Origin: Telopea speciosissima
Taxonomy: Eukaryota; Streptophyta; Magnoliopsida; Proteales; Proteaceae
Direction of reading: 5' to 3'
NCBI RefSeq assembly: GCF_018873765.1
Contig: NC_057921.1
Coordinates: forward strand, 68,561,557 to 68,625,556
Length of the DNA: 64,000 bases
Part shown: positions 33,310-46,200 of the stretch, one piece after another
Position numbering within the stretch: position 1 is the stretch's first letter
Layout: the number at the start of each line of letters is the position of its first letter
Position numbers and translations under genes: made by a program
Notes under the pieces: model-generated
Database searches by the model: none
What the model saw: the letters and a program-made list of their open reading frames with translations, nothing else
Told to the model about the DNA's origin: nothing

Positions 33310-35198
33310 TTATAAGGTTTGGAGTTCACGAATGTTCACCGGAGTACTCATACTTCCATCTCCGTCTAATAGTGTTTCTGCAATAATGATATTAACAGCT
33401 TCAGTGGGGTGATACGCATCCCAAAACACATACTTTGATCGATCCGCACACAAGAAAGAACTTATTTCAGCATTACTCCCTCTGAAGCAAATGAATGGTG
33501 GGAAGCTTCCACCACAACATGGATCATACGCATTCTCAAAACCTACAAGTACGTGGCCAATCAAGCACTATATATAATTAATTAGTACACATAATTATCA
33601 TCCATCCTAGAATTCAATTTGGTGGATTCTCCTTCTGCTTCATCAAAATAATTAAAATGCCTTGGAATAATTTTTAATTTAATTTGTTCTTATTTTAATC
33701 AAAGAGATTTTTTTAATTTTTTTTTTTTAAAACTAATTAAGTAATAGAAGGTCACGTACCGTAGTGTGGGTAGTTTCGTATGATTGCCATAACAATGTCA
33801 TAAGAATTTGCATAAACAAAAATGGCTTCAGGTCCCATCTCTTGATTTAAACGATGAAGTGCTTCCCTCAGTCTCTTATTATAGCCTTGTATCAATTTGT
33901 TGGCCCGGAATGAGCATCTCCCTTCTGGTAATAAGCTGAGTGCACGAACAAACGGTATGCATCCCAGAGGCCCCACGCCGGCGACCACAAATTTTCGAGC
34001 CCCCAATTTATGTAGTTGCTAATTCAATTCATATTAGAAACAATTAGCAATTAATTAATTAATCTCGATCAAATGTAGGTGGTACCGTGGGTGCCTTTTG
34101 TTCAAATCTACCTATTCTTTAATTCATCTTAGGTAGGATATAAATTTATGTAATATTTTGTGTACCTTAAGATGTAAGGTTAAGTTGGAAACCAAGAAAT
34201 GTTGGAGTAGGGTAGGGGACACCTTATCCTTATCTTCCCTGCTAAGAAATGGTATGGGAGGTTGGAGATAGTTCAATACATCATTAGATCCAATTGTCAC
34301 AGAGAACATTGCTCCCTTTAAGAATTCCTTGGTTCCATTTTCCCCCATTAACCTCACCATGTAACTTCTGCTTCGCTCGAAGTAGTTAATCTGCTCCCTT
34401 AGTGGAACTCTTCCTATCTGTGAGTATGTAATTATATTATAATTAATTAATGAGTTAGGCTTAATTTTTACAGAGAAAATTAAATTCACATGCAGAAAGG
34501 GTAAAAGTAAAAACAATATATATATATATATATGTATATGTACATACAAACAAGGATCCAGTCTCTTCTAAGATTCCAGAAGCTCCTGAAGCATAATTAA
34601 GGCCTCCTCCGAGAATCAAATCATCAGTAGTAGTGGTAGTAGTGTTAGTAGGGGCGAGATAGGGTGGAGGAAATGACTTGGCTCCTAGATTTTGACCTGT
34701 TATTAGTACATGATCAATTAGTTATTTATTTAAAAAATGGTGAAATTAATTTACATTTTTGTACCAACCCTACTTGAAGTGAACAATAAAACATAATTAA
34801 GAATAAGATTATTGAAATAGGAGAATGGTGGTGAGAGTACCTCCATCCATAATAATATAAGAATAGATCGAAGGGAGAAAATTAAATGAAAATGAAATGA
34901 AAACATGGATGTATGTAGTAGTAGTTGTACCTATTATGTCGGGGATGGTTCGACCATTGGTGAACCTTCCAGTGGGTTTGCCAGCAGAGGGAGCAAAGTC
35001 AATGCCGTAAGGAGGAGAGTCGGCCTTAGAAAGAGTGAAGATATAGTCATTATTTCCGGCATCTACTAAAGAGTCTCCAAACACGAAAGAAGTAAAAGAT
35101 ACACAGGTGGATGGATATACGTGCAGGGAGAGAAGAGTAGTAGTAGTAGTAGTGAATATCGTAAAGAGAGAATAAGCATTTAGCATACACATTCTCAC
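33310..35198 (-). CDS. GDSL esterase/lipase, plant type (5 exons, 386 aa)
   Basis: Predicted secreted lipid hydrolase or acyltransferase of the SGNH superfamily. Exons in reading order: 35198-34931, 34696-34548, 34417-34166, 34018-33760, 33542-33310, all GT-AG and in frame; 386 residues is normal for the family. A hydrophobic Thr/Leu-rich N-terminus looks like a signal peptide. Block I is [16 protein letters not shown] (nucleophile Ser in GDSL), block II has [13 protein letters not shown] (Gly), block [15 protein letters not shown] (Asn), and block [11 protein letters not shown] has the Asp and His of the catalytic set. No break is seen. The first ATG is used; ATGs at residues 3 and 5 are possible. 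A long (GTA)n tract lies about 90 bases upstream. Substrate cannot be told; members act on cutin, wax, seed lipids and other esters. Confidence 0.93.
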
Positions 35199-35289
35199 TG
35201 TTCCTGTTCCTGTTCCTGAACCTGAGAAGCTATTTCGATCCTGACCCTTTTTATCACTTCACAACCAACTACTTCCGTCGTACGTACGT

Positions 35290-35290
<1 letters not shown>

Positions 35291-35338
<48 letters not shown>
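35291..35338 (+). repeat. (GTA)n microsatellite upstream of the GDSL gene
   Basis: About 16 AGT/GTA units within 150 bases of the GDSL start codon, in its likely promoter or leader. Confidence 0.95.
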
Positions 35339-35738
35339 CACTTTCAAGTAAGAGACGAAGCAGGTGGGAATGGAATGAGATACATATAATTAAGAATCGG
35401 TCATAACTTACAACTAACATATGGGTCCTTCGTAGTCCTCATTTCATTATTAATTATATATTGATTGAGTCAATTCACCTTCTCCATCCAATGGTTTATT
35501 GCTTGCTTGCTTGCTTGCTTAGAATCATATATAGGGAAAAGCTAGCTAGCTAGGAAGCGTGATTTGATTTTAATTTTAATTTTAGAAACTCCAACAGACA
35601 GACTTTGTTCATCATCTTTTCTGCTTTTCAAATGAAAAAACACTTTGTTCACGTGCACTTTTGGGATTTAATTTCTACTTTGAACTCTTCTTTTGCTATA
35701 TTTACCCATTGTTGTTCCCCAAGACTGTGTATCTGATG

Positions 35739-35741
<3 letters not shown>

Positions 35742-35773
<32 letters not shown>
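35742..35773. repeat. (TA)n microsatellite
   Basis: About 16 TA units. Confidence 0.95.
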
Positions 35774-35779
<6 letters not shown>

Positions 35780-38577
35780 CCAAATGGACTCCAAAAGAAA
35801 AGACAATTAGGGAGACGCCTTTCGTACAAGTGAAAGCAAAAAAGATGGTTGCAACCACTAAACTTAAAGACATACTTAAACAAGAATGCCACAGATGCCA
35901 AAAAAATGACTAAATCCACCATCCACAATGCTGCGAAAATTGGTTCTCTATGAGAAAAAAAGGGAAAAAAATCTTAGCATCCTCTCTCTCTCTCTCTCTC
36001 TCTCCTTCAAATGTGAAATGACTTTTCTATCCCTTATATACGTAACTATTTCATAGTTCTTCATTGATGTGCTCCCTATGTCACTTGCTTAGATAACCGT
36101 CTCCCTAACTACAAACAATCCGTGCAAAAATCCAAAGCCATCCTTGAATATATTTAGAACTTAGGACTGGCTTTTTCAACTTATTTCAGCCAGATATCGA
36201 TGACCAAGATCGATCACCGAGACCTATTAGTGACACCAAATTAACCTATTATCTCGTGCACTTAATTGGTTTCAAATCTGGCTAATTAAATCTCTTTTGC
36301 TCTCTCATTTGTAATTATTTATAGGGAGGGAAAATCTTATATATAATTCTTAGCATATAACATTATTATATAAATTATGATGTCTTCTCTCTTTTGGAGT
36401 TTTCCAATCATAAAGTTAAGAATTAGGTGGCGGGATCCAATTTGGTGTATTGTAAGATGTCCGTTGAGCCTAAATTTTGTAGATGGGTTGTTGTTCACAA
36501 CATCGCTTAATTAGTCACAAGGATGCCAAATTTAACAGAGATGTTCTTTTTATCTAAAAGCTAGAATCCCAAATCACCTTATCGATGTTGGAAGAAAATA
36601 GTACGTGGGGCAGCATTCATAGACCAAACTGTTGGTTTTGACAATGAAACTTAATTGGCACAATGCATGCAGTGTTTTGAAAAAACCACTAATATCTATC
36701 AAACATTTCCATATATCCATTCCTCATGTTACACGAAATACATTCACCCACCCAAACTAGATTACATAGACGGCACAAGACCTGTTTCAAAACTTTAAAA
36801 GGGAAGGTCAAAAAGCCAGTTAGCTGGACCCATGCATATATCTAATGAAGACTTGTTATGTGAGTCTTCAATTCTTGTACCCGTTTTGATAATTGACCAG
36901 CTGCTTCGACGTTTTTGTTGGCGACCCAAATGATGGGGGTATTCATTGGCAGCCATAATACAGTACGATCCAACCCGATGGATCGATCCGTTTGGAGGAG
37001 TACGTACTTATTTGTCTTCTTGTTTTGTTGTGTAAGAAAGAAAAAAACAAGTTAAAGTTTTTAGGTGAGATTTCTTGCTGCCATTTTTGGTGTTCTTGAG
37101 AGATCTCCATTGTTTTTTGTTTGTATTTCTTTGATGTTTGTTTTAACAACAGTACTTAATAGAGAAAAGAAATTTAGTGACAGAATTAATTAAAGCTCTG
37201 ATCAAATCCATTTCGATCACTGCCTCGACCTCTCCAACATATTTCTGACCATTGGAATGATACACAAATATCTCTTTCAATTATAGGGATTGTGTTTGTA
37301 ATCTGTAACAATCCTTCACCAGAAATTGGTGGACTTACTGTGCGTTGATCACTAAAAATTTAAAATTTCCTATATGCGTGCATGAATGGTTCATTATGCA
37401 TGATGTAGGGAATTAAATGTCAAGAAGACAAGCATCGTGGGAAGGATTTTTTCTTTGTTACAGAGCCATCACCTTCAATCCTTCATTATGATGAAGATGA
37501 AGGAGTCACGGAACTATTGCTTTTAATTAATTTTAATTCCTCCTCTCATGCATGGCATCGACTTTTCATTCTCAGACTAGCGGGATCAAATTAACCTAAA
37601 TTACCAAGGCATGAGATAGGTCAAATTCACCTAAATTAACCTAAATTAACCTAAATTAGCCTGAATTAACCTGAATTAACCTGAATTAACCTGAATTAGC
37701 GGGGTTAATTACTTACCCGACTGTTCTACTCTTTACCAAGTAAGGGTCAAGTCATGCATAGATAGGGCAAACACGTCCAAATTCTGAATTCCCACTTCAT
37801 GATGATAACAAAGCTAGACATCCTCATCCTCATGTGTCATCTAAAAAGTAGAGAACAGAACAGAGCCCCTTAATTACAAGAGGCTACAAGTCCAGGGTTC
37901 CAAAGAAGGAGAACAATAATGATATATCTACATATAATAAGAAGAATAGTGTACCTTAATTAGCTTCCCCTGGATAAATAACTTGAAAGATCAAATCAAA
38001 TGGCCCAATATTATTAGAACTAGATTTTAGTGGAAAATGAGAGGTTACCAGGTTCTATTATTTATTGCTGGCTCCATTTACTTATTCTATATTTCTTTGT
38101 TTTTTTACTTCTTGGAAAAATTAGTACCTTCTGATCAGCTCTGTCAGAAAGACAATCCATTTATATTGAAATGATTTAGCCGCCTCCCCCCTAGGGAATC
38201 CCCACCCCAGGCCACCCCAAACCTGAAAAAAGAGGTGACTAATGGCACCCCCCCTCCCCCCAAAGAGAGAGAGAGAGAGATTAATTAGAATTAGGTTCAG
38301 ACTTCAGAGACGAAGAAGTATACAATTTTTCATTCCCAGACAAAAAAAAAAAAGATTTTAGAGTTATAAGTTAATAAGGTTCTCTTCCTGTTTGATTTCT
38401 ACTCTCTGTACCATTATGACGCGAGGAATAAGGCTTCAGTGGTTCATCCTGTACATGCCCCTTGCCAACGTAAGGGATTCAAACCTCAAAATCTAAAAAG
38501 GCCTGATCTAGTTTGCTCTATCGGTATAGAAAATTAAGCAATCTTATACAACCCTACTATCTACTACACGTTCCTTC
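35774..38577. other. Gene-free stretch
   Basis: AT-rich, with (CT)n near 35983-36003, a decamer array at 37631-37700 and (GA)n near 38266-38280. A 68-residue open frame on the minus strand at 36943-37149 is lysine-rich and shows no family. No other gene seen. Confidence 0.55.
37631..37700 (+). repeat. Array of seven exact-length 10-bp units
   Basis: CTAAATTAAC/CTGAATTAAC units in perfect 10-base register, the first three mainly with A and the rest with G at the third base. A degenerate unit lies upstream at about 37595. Confidence 0.9.
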
Positions 38578-39545
38578 CGTAAGTACCAACAAGTGATTGT
38601 ACATGTGAGAACCAACTACCTGTCCTATTTTTGTCAATTACAAGAAGAGGAGGGGTTTATTTAGAAACAAAATTAAAATCTGATTGATTCTTAGATGTAC
38701 GTTCCCCCGTTGGTACCTGCAGATGATCCTTTTTTTTATTCCACTAAAAGTCAGCAATATATTAATATAAAAATAATAAAATGGATTGTTACAATAATAC
38801 TGTTTGACAAATTAACAACCCCTCAAAGGGGAGCTTACAGCTCAACAGAGCATGTCAAGTAAATCTGTAGTTAGGCCGGCCTATAGCGTCCCAGAATACA
38901 GCTTGAGTGATGAAGGCAGGGGGACCTTGCCAAGAGCTTGAACTCTTGCTTTTTGCTGCGTGATTTGCTAAGGCATCAGCAGCTACATTAGCTTCTCGAT
39001 AGCAATGTGTGATCCTCCATTGAATAGAGTCCAGGAAAGTAGAGATAGACCACCAACGTTGCATTAAGTTCCATGGGATCTTGCTAGAGAGGATTGCAGA
39101 GATTGCTGCAGCTGAGTCACTTTCGATCCGAAGCTTGGTAATGCATAGATTCCGGGCTTCCTGTATTCCCACCATGAATGCCGCCATCTCTGCCATGAAT
39201 TTGTTCCAACCCCCTGAAAAGATGCGAAGCATCTAACTGTAGAGCCCATATGGTTTCTGAAAATCCTACCTGCTCCAGAAGATCCTGGATTCCCTAAAGA
39301 TGAGCTGTCAATATTTAGTTTCCACCAGCCTGTAGGGGGATGTTTCCAGTACACCTCTAAAATATTTTTGGCTCGAGGTTTGGTGATCTGGACCCGCAGT
39401 CTTCTAGCTAGGATCAGCTCATTAACAGAACAAACTTTCACACCTTCTATTCTGGAGCAGTCCGACACTTCTCTGATGCATAGATTCACCACTTGAGCAG
39501 GTGTTCTTTTAAGGTTGTCGTCCTGCAGATGATCCATTCTCATAT
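38578..39545 (-). repeat. Repeat family D copy, split by a LINE
   Basis: On the minus strand 39545-39522 followed by 38729-38578 matches the repeat at 50137-50320 in order: GAGAATGGATCATCTGCA, then AACGTACAT, TCAGATTTTAATTTT, CCCCTCCTC, AAAATAGGACAGGT and GTTGGT-type segments. The LINE at 38730-39521 interrupts it near one end. Confidence 0.7.
38730..39521 (-). mobile_element. 5'-truncated LINE with RNase H-like 3' coding end
   Basis: CCTGCAGATGATCC stands at 38716-38729 and again at 39522-39535, a perfect 14-bp target duplication. The insert is read on the minus strand and ends in a short A run (T run at 38730-38737). Coding similarity is to the RNase H-like domain at the end of plant LINE polyproteins: GWWKLNIDSSSLGNPGSSGAGRIFRNH (first Asp), then in another frame MAEMAAFMVGIQEARNL (Glu), LRIESDSAAA (Asp) and HCYREANVAADALANHAA. 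The two parts lie in different frames, meeting at about 39220-39230, so at least one frameshift is present. A stop at 38855 closes the frame. Reverse transcriptase and everything upstream is missing. Confidence 0.85.
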
Positions 39546-39784
39546 GTGGGACGTAAATTCTATGAACAATGAGACCCAAATCCTCTACTCTCATCGTCTC
39601 ACGTACGTAAGGTTCGGTCCTAATGAAATTTATGGCATAGCAAAAACAAGGCTTTTAAAAGTTCTAAAAGTCAAGTTCTACATAACAAAAAAATAATAAG
39701 AAATTGAAAACAAATGAACGAATGAAAATGGAATAAAAGATGTTTCAATCCAAACTCTACTCTATCAAGCCAAAGACTAGGAGA

Positions 39785-39953
39785 ATTTGGATCCACTGCT
39801 GCCCGTGTGGCTGGCGTGCAGCTTCACATAGACACGGCCAAAATGACAGCCCTACCCATTGTCTGAGCACCCTATCTGGGTGGGGTCCATGCCCTGCCTG
39901 TGTGAGGCTGCACTCCAGCCGCACGGGCAAGCGACAGCAGAGAATCCAAATTG
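39785..39953. repeat. Foldback repeat, family C copy 2
   Basis: TTTGGATCCACTGCTGCCCG at the left; inverted at the right as GCAGAGAATCCAAA with GCACGGGC. Inner arms GTGTGGCTGGCGTGCAGC and GGCTGCACTCCAGCCGCAC pair. Confidence 0.7.
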
Positions 39954-40180
39954 CTAGGAGGAAGGCCATATAAAAAGCCCTTAATTACTATGTGAGTTAT
40001 GCAAAGCACCTTCTTGCTTTTTTTAATCCCTGGCATTTGCTTTTGTTTTGACTATAAGGAGCGAAGTGCCTTAATTGTTGGTTTAGCCTTCGCTTTAAGA
40101 AGTTTCCCTATAGAAGCATAAGTAGAAGGTGCCTTAAATTGTTGGTTTTACCTTTTCTCTACTTACACTAGTATTTTTTG

Positions 40181-40371
40181 GGGATTCGGATCCTCTGTTG
40201 TCTCCTGCCCGTGTGGTTGGCGTGCAGCCTCACACAAGCAGGGACAAAATGACCGCCCTACCCATTGCCCGAGTATCTTGCCCAGGTCAGGTGCATACAA
40301 GGTACACACCCTGTCTGTGTGAGGTTGCATGTCGGCCGCACAGGTAGACGGCAGCAGGGGATCCAAATTGG
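40181..40371. repeat. Foldback repeat, family C copy 3
   Basis: GGATTCGGATCCTCTGTTG at the left, GCAGCAGGGGATCCAAATTG at the right, with the same GTGTGGTTGGCGTGCAGCC inner arm as copy 2, only about 230 bases away in the same layout. Confidence 0.7.
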
Positions 40372-41559
40372 TTTTTTGTACATCTTCATACCTGATCACT
40401 ATCAATTAATTGGATTCTTTACTACATTTCTATTCAACACCCATTCTCCCCAATATATATATATTTTGTCAAATTGGCAATTTGGTACTCAAAAATCATG
40501 TGCAAGTTGTCGATGTCATTGTCTATCCAAGGGTTAATTTCATCCCCACAAAAAAAAATTGTCACATGACAGAATTCACAAATCTATTTTGTCAAAAAAT
40601 GATTAGTTATACCATTCAACTATACTTACAAAATTTGATAGATGGTTAATTCTCACAAGTTTCTATTTATTCAATTTTAAATAAAATATGCAGATTCGCT
40701 TTCCACCAATGAAATGATTAAAAAATAATAAAAGAGAAAAAGTCAACATATTGAGATATTCCATCAAATTTTTTATATGGATAATTCAAAGATTTCCCTC
40801 ACTATCTGATAGATGAATTTCTTAAAACTGTCCATTATATGCTAAGATATTGATCCTATGTAGAGATTCTTATCCAATTGTGGCTGCGTAGAAATCTTTT
40901 TTAATGACAAAGTAGCCAGCTGAAGCACAATGCGAAGCCATCAATCCCATTGAAGTGGTTAGTTTTTCTACTTGGACCTTTTATGCTTGAATAACCTAAA
41001 TAAACCACATGCGTTGTCAATTTTGGGGCCAATCTCAACTATATGAGCTAGCTTAAATGGGGCTTTCACTTTATGAATATTGTATTGCACTTTGTATTAA
41101 ACAAAAAACATGAATTTTTTTAAGGGAGTAGTTTGAATGACACCTCTATAGGTGTATTTAGAACACGACACCTTCTTTTAATTTCCTTTTTTCTTATCCT
41201 CAAAATTCTTTAAGATAGGGATATAGAAGGATTTTCAAATTAAAATAATTTGAATGTGACATATCATTACGTCATTATCAAAATGTGTCATTGTCATATT
41301 AGAACCAATCCCCAAATCAAAGGAGATGATTTATCACAAGGGATTCTATCCACAAAGGACCAGCAAGACATACCTATAATAGAGAAGGACATGGTTGGAA
41401 AGAGTAAGTGATAAGAATTGCATTGTCATGCCAACTCCTGTTTCCTTAAATGGAGGAACCTTCCCTCACAAACAATGTCGTTGAGGTTTTGGTGTCTTGA
41501 CTCCTTTTCCCTGAAGAGCTACTTGAGATCTTTGATTTGATATATTATGCGTCGCATTT
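40372..41559. other. Gene-free AT-rich stretch
   Basis: No gene, RNA or complete element recognised. Confidence 0.55.
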
Positions 41560-43400
41560 TGCCCTAATACCTCCGACCACTCCGGTTGGACTTCTGCTGG
41601 TCCAACCGGCTCAAATACTCATCTGATATCTCCTCTACACCACCTTTTCCACAGGTGTTTGCTGGAGAATGCAAATCCCTTACCAACTGGCACAATCGTT
41701 TGGGGCATCCAACCCTCCATACCATCCGTAGCGTAATCAGTTCATTTCAGTTACATATGACCAATCAGACAGAGTTTTCGGTGTGCAATGCTTGTCAACA
41801 GGGCAAGAGTCACAAGCTCCCTATTTTCGCATCCACCTCGGTCTCCACTGGTCCTCTAGATCTCATTTATTCTGATGTTTGGGGTCCCTCACCAATTACT
41901 TCTACTTGTGGTTATCGCTTTTATGTGTTATTTCTTGATGACTTTACTAAGGATGATGGATTGATGGCACCATTGGCCGGGATAAAACTCACCTTGTTGC
42001 CAAAGGGTTCATTCAATAGGTTGGGTTAGATTATGATGAAACATTCAACCCCGTTGTCAAACCTGTAACAATAAGGGTTGTTCTCTCGCTTGTTGTCATG
42101 TATAATTGGACGCTCCGTCAATTTGACATCCAGAATGCCTTTCTTCATGGCAACCTTACTGAACAGGCTTTTATGAGACAACCTCAGGGGTTCGTGGAGC
42201 CCCGTTACCCTACTCATGTGTGTCGCCTTCGCAAGACTCTCTATGGTCTCAAACAAGCTCCTAGGGCATGGTATCCACATAGAATTTGCTATTAAGGATC
42301 TTGGTCACTTGAACTATTTTCAGGGAATTGAAGCTCATCGTTCCTCCCAAGGGCTACATCTATCCCAATCCAAATATGCTGCTAGGTTACTCCACCGCAC
42401 CAACATGCTAGATGCTAAACCTTGTTCTACTCCAATGGCAACATCCACTTCCAAGCTATCCAAGGACACCGACAACACTTTTACGATGTGACCTTGTATG
42501 GCAGCACCGTTGGTGGCCTACAACATCTCAATCTTATTAGACCTGATCTAGCTTTCTCCGTCAACAAAGTTTGTCAGTTCATGCATAGTCCAACCACAAA
42601 ACATTAGATGGTTGTCAAAAGGATTCTCCGTTGTCTCAAAGCCACACTCCATCATGGTCTTTGGCTTCAGAAAATCCATTCTACTACACTCACTGCTTTC
42701 ACTGATGCAGATTGGGCCGATTGCCCTGATGACCGGAAATCTACCAGCGGATTTTGCATCTTCCTTGGCCCCAACTTGGTCTCCTGGAGCTCCAAAAAGC
42801 AACCTACTGTGGCCCGGTCTAATACTGAATCCGAATACAAGTGTGTTTCTAACTCTGCTTCTGAGCTACTTTGGTTACTATATCTGATTTGTGATCTGGG
42901 CTACTCTCCCCCATGTCCATTGATTATTTGGTGTGACAACATCGGTGCAACCTATATTGCGGCCAATTCAGTATTCCATACGCGCACCAAACACATGAAA
43001 ATTGACTACCACTTTGTTCTTGATCAGGTCGCTAAGAAGCTCGTAGAATTACAATAATTCCCACTCAAGACCAGACTACCGATATTATGACCAAACCACT
43101 TGCTATTTCACGGTTAAGAACTATCCGTACCAAGCTTACTGTGGCTGATCCCCAATTGCGCTTGAGGGGGTGTAATAAGCCACGTCATCAAGCTGACTTA
43201 TCACCGTGATTAGAAATGATTTGGTCACTCGACGTCCATAACAATTCTGATCATGTTTTCCAGTAAAACTCTTCTATAAATTTATCTCTTATTTGTTGTA
43301 ACAAACCACAGCTTGTAACCACTTCTATAGATATAAAGGAAAGGGAAACTCACATGAGATAACGTGGGAAAACATATTTACAAAATTTTACACCACCATT
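41560..43400 (+). mobile_element. Ty1/Copia LTR retrotransposon fossil, partial
   Basis: Copia-type parts follow in family order: the zinc-binding pre-integrase region (WHNRLGHPT, CNACQQGKSHKLP), the start of the integrase core (DLIYSDVWGPSP), reverse transcriptase (QFDIQNAFLHG, YGLKQAPRAWY) and RNase H ([26 protein letters not shown]). A purine-rich tract near 43163-43170 precedes what looks like the start of a 3' LTR at about 43171 (TGTAATAAG). No 5' LTR or gag is visible. The copy is broken, with several breaks and large missing parts, and is clearly old; it is not expected to be active. Confidence 0.88.
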
Positions 43401-45064
43401 GCTAGAGGAAATCTGTCCCCACCCCCACCCCCTCTTATCCTCCCCTTTTTTTTTATTTTATTTTATTTTTCAGAAGATAGAAGGCTAGTTGATAATGGGA
43501 AGTTGCTGCCCGGGTTGCAGCTATGTTACTGCTGTCCCAATTGTAGGCACAGATTTGAAATCTAGAAGGGTATTATGAAAAATATTAAAACCTAAGAGGA
43601 TATTTGTGAACCTAAAGGGAAAAGAGATTATTCCAAGCTGTCCCAATTGTAGGCACAGATTTAAAATCTAGAAGGGTATTATGAAAAATATTAAAACCTA
43701 AGAGGATATTTGTGAACCTAAAGGAGGGAAAGAGATTATTCCAAGTTTGCGCCTACACTTGGAGGCAGCAGGAGCATGGCTGCAATCCAGGCTGCAGCCA
43801 AATATTTTCCGGGAAGTTGAATGTAATACGGTGTACAGACTGTATCAAATGGGTCACATGGGGCCTTGGCCCACCCCAGGAAATGATGGTCAGTATCATC
43901 ACCATTCAAAACACAACCCCTCTCCGCCCCTACCCGATTGACCCCTATTGATCTACCAAGAAACCCAATTGACCCTTAATTGAATTCGAACACCCTCTCT
44001 TCTAGTCTTCTACCCCTTATTTCTTTCGAATTTATTTTCTATTTATGAAGATCTTAAGACATAAGAAAATGAAGCAATACTTTCCATCAACATTTAAAAG
44101 GGAGGTGAAGGACGGTGATGGGGGTGGAAAAGAATGTGGTTATTGCTTCCTAATTCCTCAAGGGATGGGGGGGAGTCATGTGGCCAAGACAGTTTGTAAT
44201 AAATACTAGACCTTTGGAGTTTTTTTTTTTAGGGGGGGGGAGGGGTCCTTATTCACTATTCACTCCGACACTTTTAACAAGTCTTAAACGAATGGATTTG
44301 CTAAAACTAATTAAATTGGGTAAAAAAGTTGGGCAGCTGTGTTCTGCTGCTTGAAGTGTAAAACCTGAATCTCTCCAAGAGAGTTTATGTGAATTATGGG
44401 GAAAGGAATTGAAAACTAGAAACTAGTAGATTTAGCCATTATATGAGCCGAGGAGAAACTCTTAAAATTTTGCTTAATATTTTAGTTTAGTTTATGGCAG
44501 TAATGTTAATAGTCTTTGTAGTTGTGTGTAAGAGAGAGAGAGAGAGAGAGAGAGATTTCTGAGATTTCTTACTTTCTCCCCAGGAGGTTCAACCACCACC
44601 TACCCTCTCTCTCCCTTGGCCAACAAACGATTTTAATGAACAATGAATTCATTTATCTGCTATCAGTTAGTACGTGTCAAGCCCAAACCAAATTTCCTCT
44701 CTCTCTCTCTCTCTTAACCTCTCTTACCCCACCTTTTAATAAGAGAAGCTCTCTCTTACGCGTTTGGGGGATCAAATGAGACTTCACTTTTTATTTTCGT
44801 CAAAGTGGTAGTGGTGGTGGTGGTGGTGGTGCATGGTGGGTTTATAGCCCCATCACTGCAGAGAGACGGAAGACACAAACAAAGACCATCCGAGTCCAAT
44901 GCCCTATTTGTTTAGGATTTCTTTTTATGCGTTTGATGTGGCTTTTTCCTAATTAAGGCAACAAATACAAAGAAAAGGGTAAGATTAGGAGGGGCATTAC
45001 TAGGTATATTAGACCTCAAATGGGTGCTTTGTAAACGTAAAACCACTGCTCTTTGTTTGATTAG
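43401..45064. other. Gene-free stretch upstream of the BODYGUARD gene
   Basis: Holds the tandem duplication at 43531-43745, (GA)n at about 44531-44554 and (CT)n at about 44697-44712. No gene seen; the right part may contain the promoter of the BODYGUARD gene. Confidence 0.55.
43531..43745 (+). repeat. Tandem duplication, 106-bp unit
   Basis: Two adjacent, almost identical copies beginning GCTGTCCCAATTGTAGGCAC and ending AAAGAGATTATTCCAAG. They differ by one substitution and about three inserted bases, so the duplication is recent. Confidence 0.92.
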
Positions 45065-45114
45065 CTCCTTCTCCTCCTCCTATTCCTCTCTCTCTCTCTC
45101 TCTGTCTGTGTGAG
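45065..45114 (+). promoter_or_regulatory. CT-rich leader of the BODYGUARD gene
   Basis: A pyrimidine-rich stretch with (CT)n directly before the start codon, typical of plant 5' leaders. Transcription start not determined. Confidence 0.5.
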
Positions 45115-46167
45115 ATGGGTGGTTTAATGGTTGCAACAAGATCGGTGTTAATGGTGACGGGGAGAGTCACTAACGACGTGGTGAGTTTCATTGTCTTCAC
45201 CTTGCTGGACCTCCTCGACGTCCTCCTTTGTGTTCTTTACAAGCTCACCGATCTCTTGATCGAAGCAGAATGGAAGCCTTGCTATTGCTCTTCGGCCAAA
45301 GAAGCAATCACGAGCAGCGGCAAGATCTTAGTGTCTGAGCAGGGGGAGTCCAAAATCGTGTGCCTTAGTTCAAGTAAGTTGCAGTGGGAGGATCTCTCCG
45401 ATACCCTCTACTCCCGTCCTTCTTTGGTTTCGGATCTCTCGAAATCAACTGTGAAGGAACTAAAACGCCTCAAGATTGAAGCCACCACAACGATCCGAAC
45501 TCGCGAGAGGAGCAACAAGAATGGAACCCTGAGATCAACATTCACCATCAACTCCACCATTGTTGAGATGCTACAAGGCAAAATCGGTGGTCAGCGATCC
45601 CATCCCATTCCAAGATGGTCTGACTGTGACTGTATTACCTGCACTTCTTGGAGTTCCTCTTCCTCCTGCAAAGAGACCCTTTTCGTCCGAGCCGAAGGCC
45701 CTAAAGGTGTGACCAATTCATTCACTTCACTCTATGTTACCTTTTTTCTTAAGAGTTATTACTAATTATAGTTTTGGGGTATTTTTTTTTTTTAAAAAAA
45801 TTAAAAAAAAGCAGAAATGGCAGACAAGAGTGATACAGGAGAAGATGTGCTATTCATTCATGGATTCATCTCATCCTCAAAATTTTGGACGGAGACAGTA
45901 TTTCCAAACTTTTCGAGGGAGGCGAAATCGAAATACAGGTTAATCGCTGTGGATCTGCTTGGGTTCGGGAGAAGTCCAAAGCCAACGGACTCTCTCTACA
46001 CGCTAAGGGAGCACGTAGAAATGATCCAACGATCAGTGCTGGAGCCTTACAAGGTGAAGTCCTTCCACATAGTAGCCCACTCCTTAGGCTGCATTCTCGC
46101 ACTTGCCCTTGCCGTCAACCATCCCGGTGCTGTCAAGTCCCTAACCTTACTAGCACCCGTAAGTGTC

Positions 46168-46200
<33 letters not shown>

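Noticed and set aside
35291-35338. Regular repeat that might be read as a CRISPR-like array
   Set aside because: A trinucleotide (GTA) tract without spacers in plant DNA; a microsatellite.
36943-37149. 68-residue open frame on the minus strand
   Set aside because: Lysine- and glutamine-rich, no recognisable family, no leader or intron signal; probably chance.
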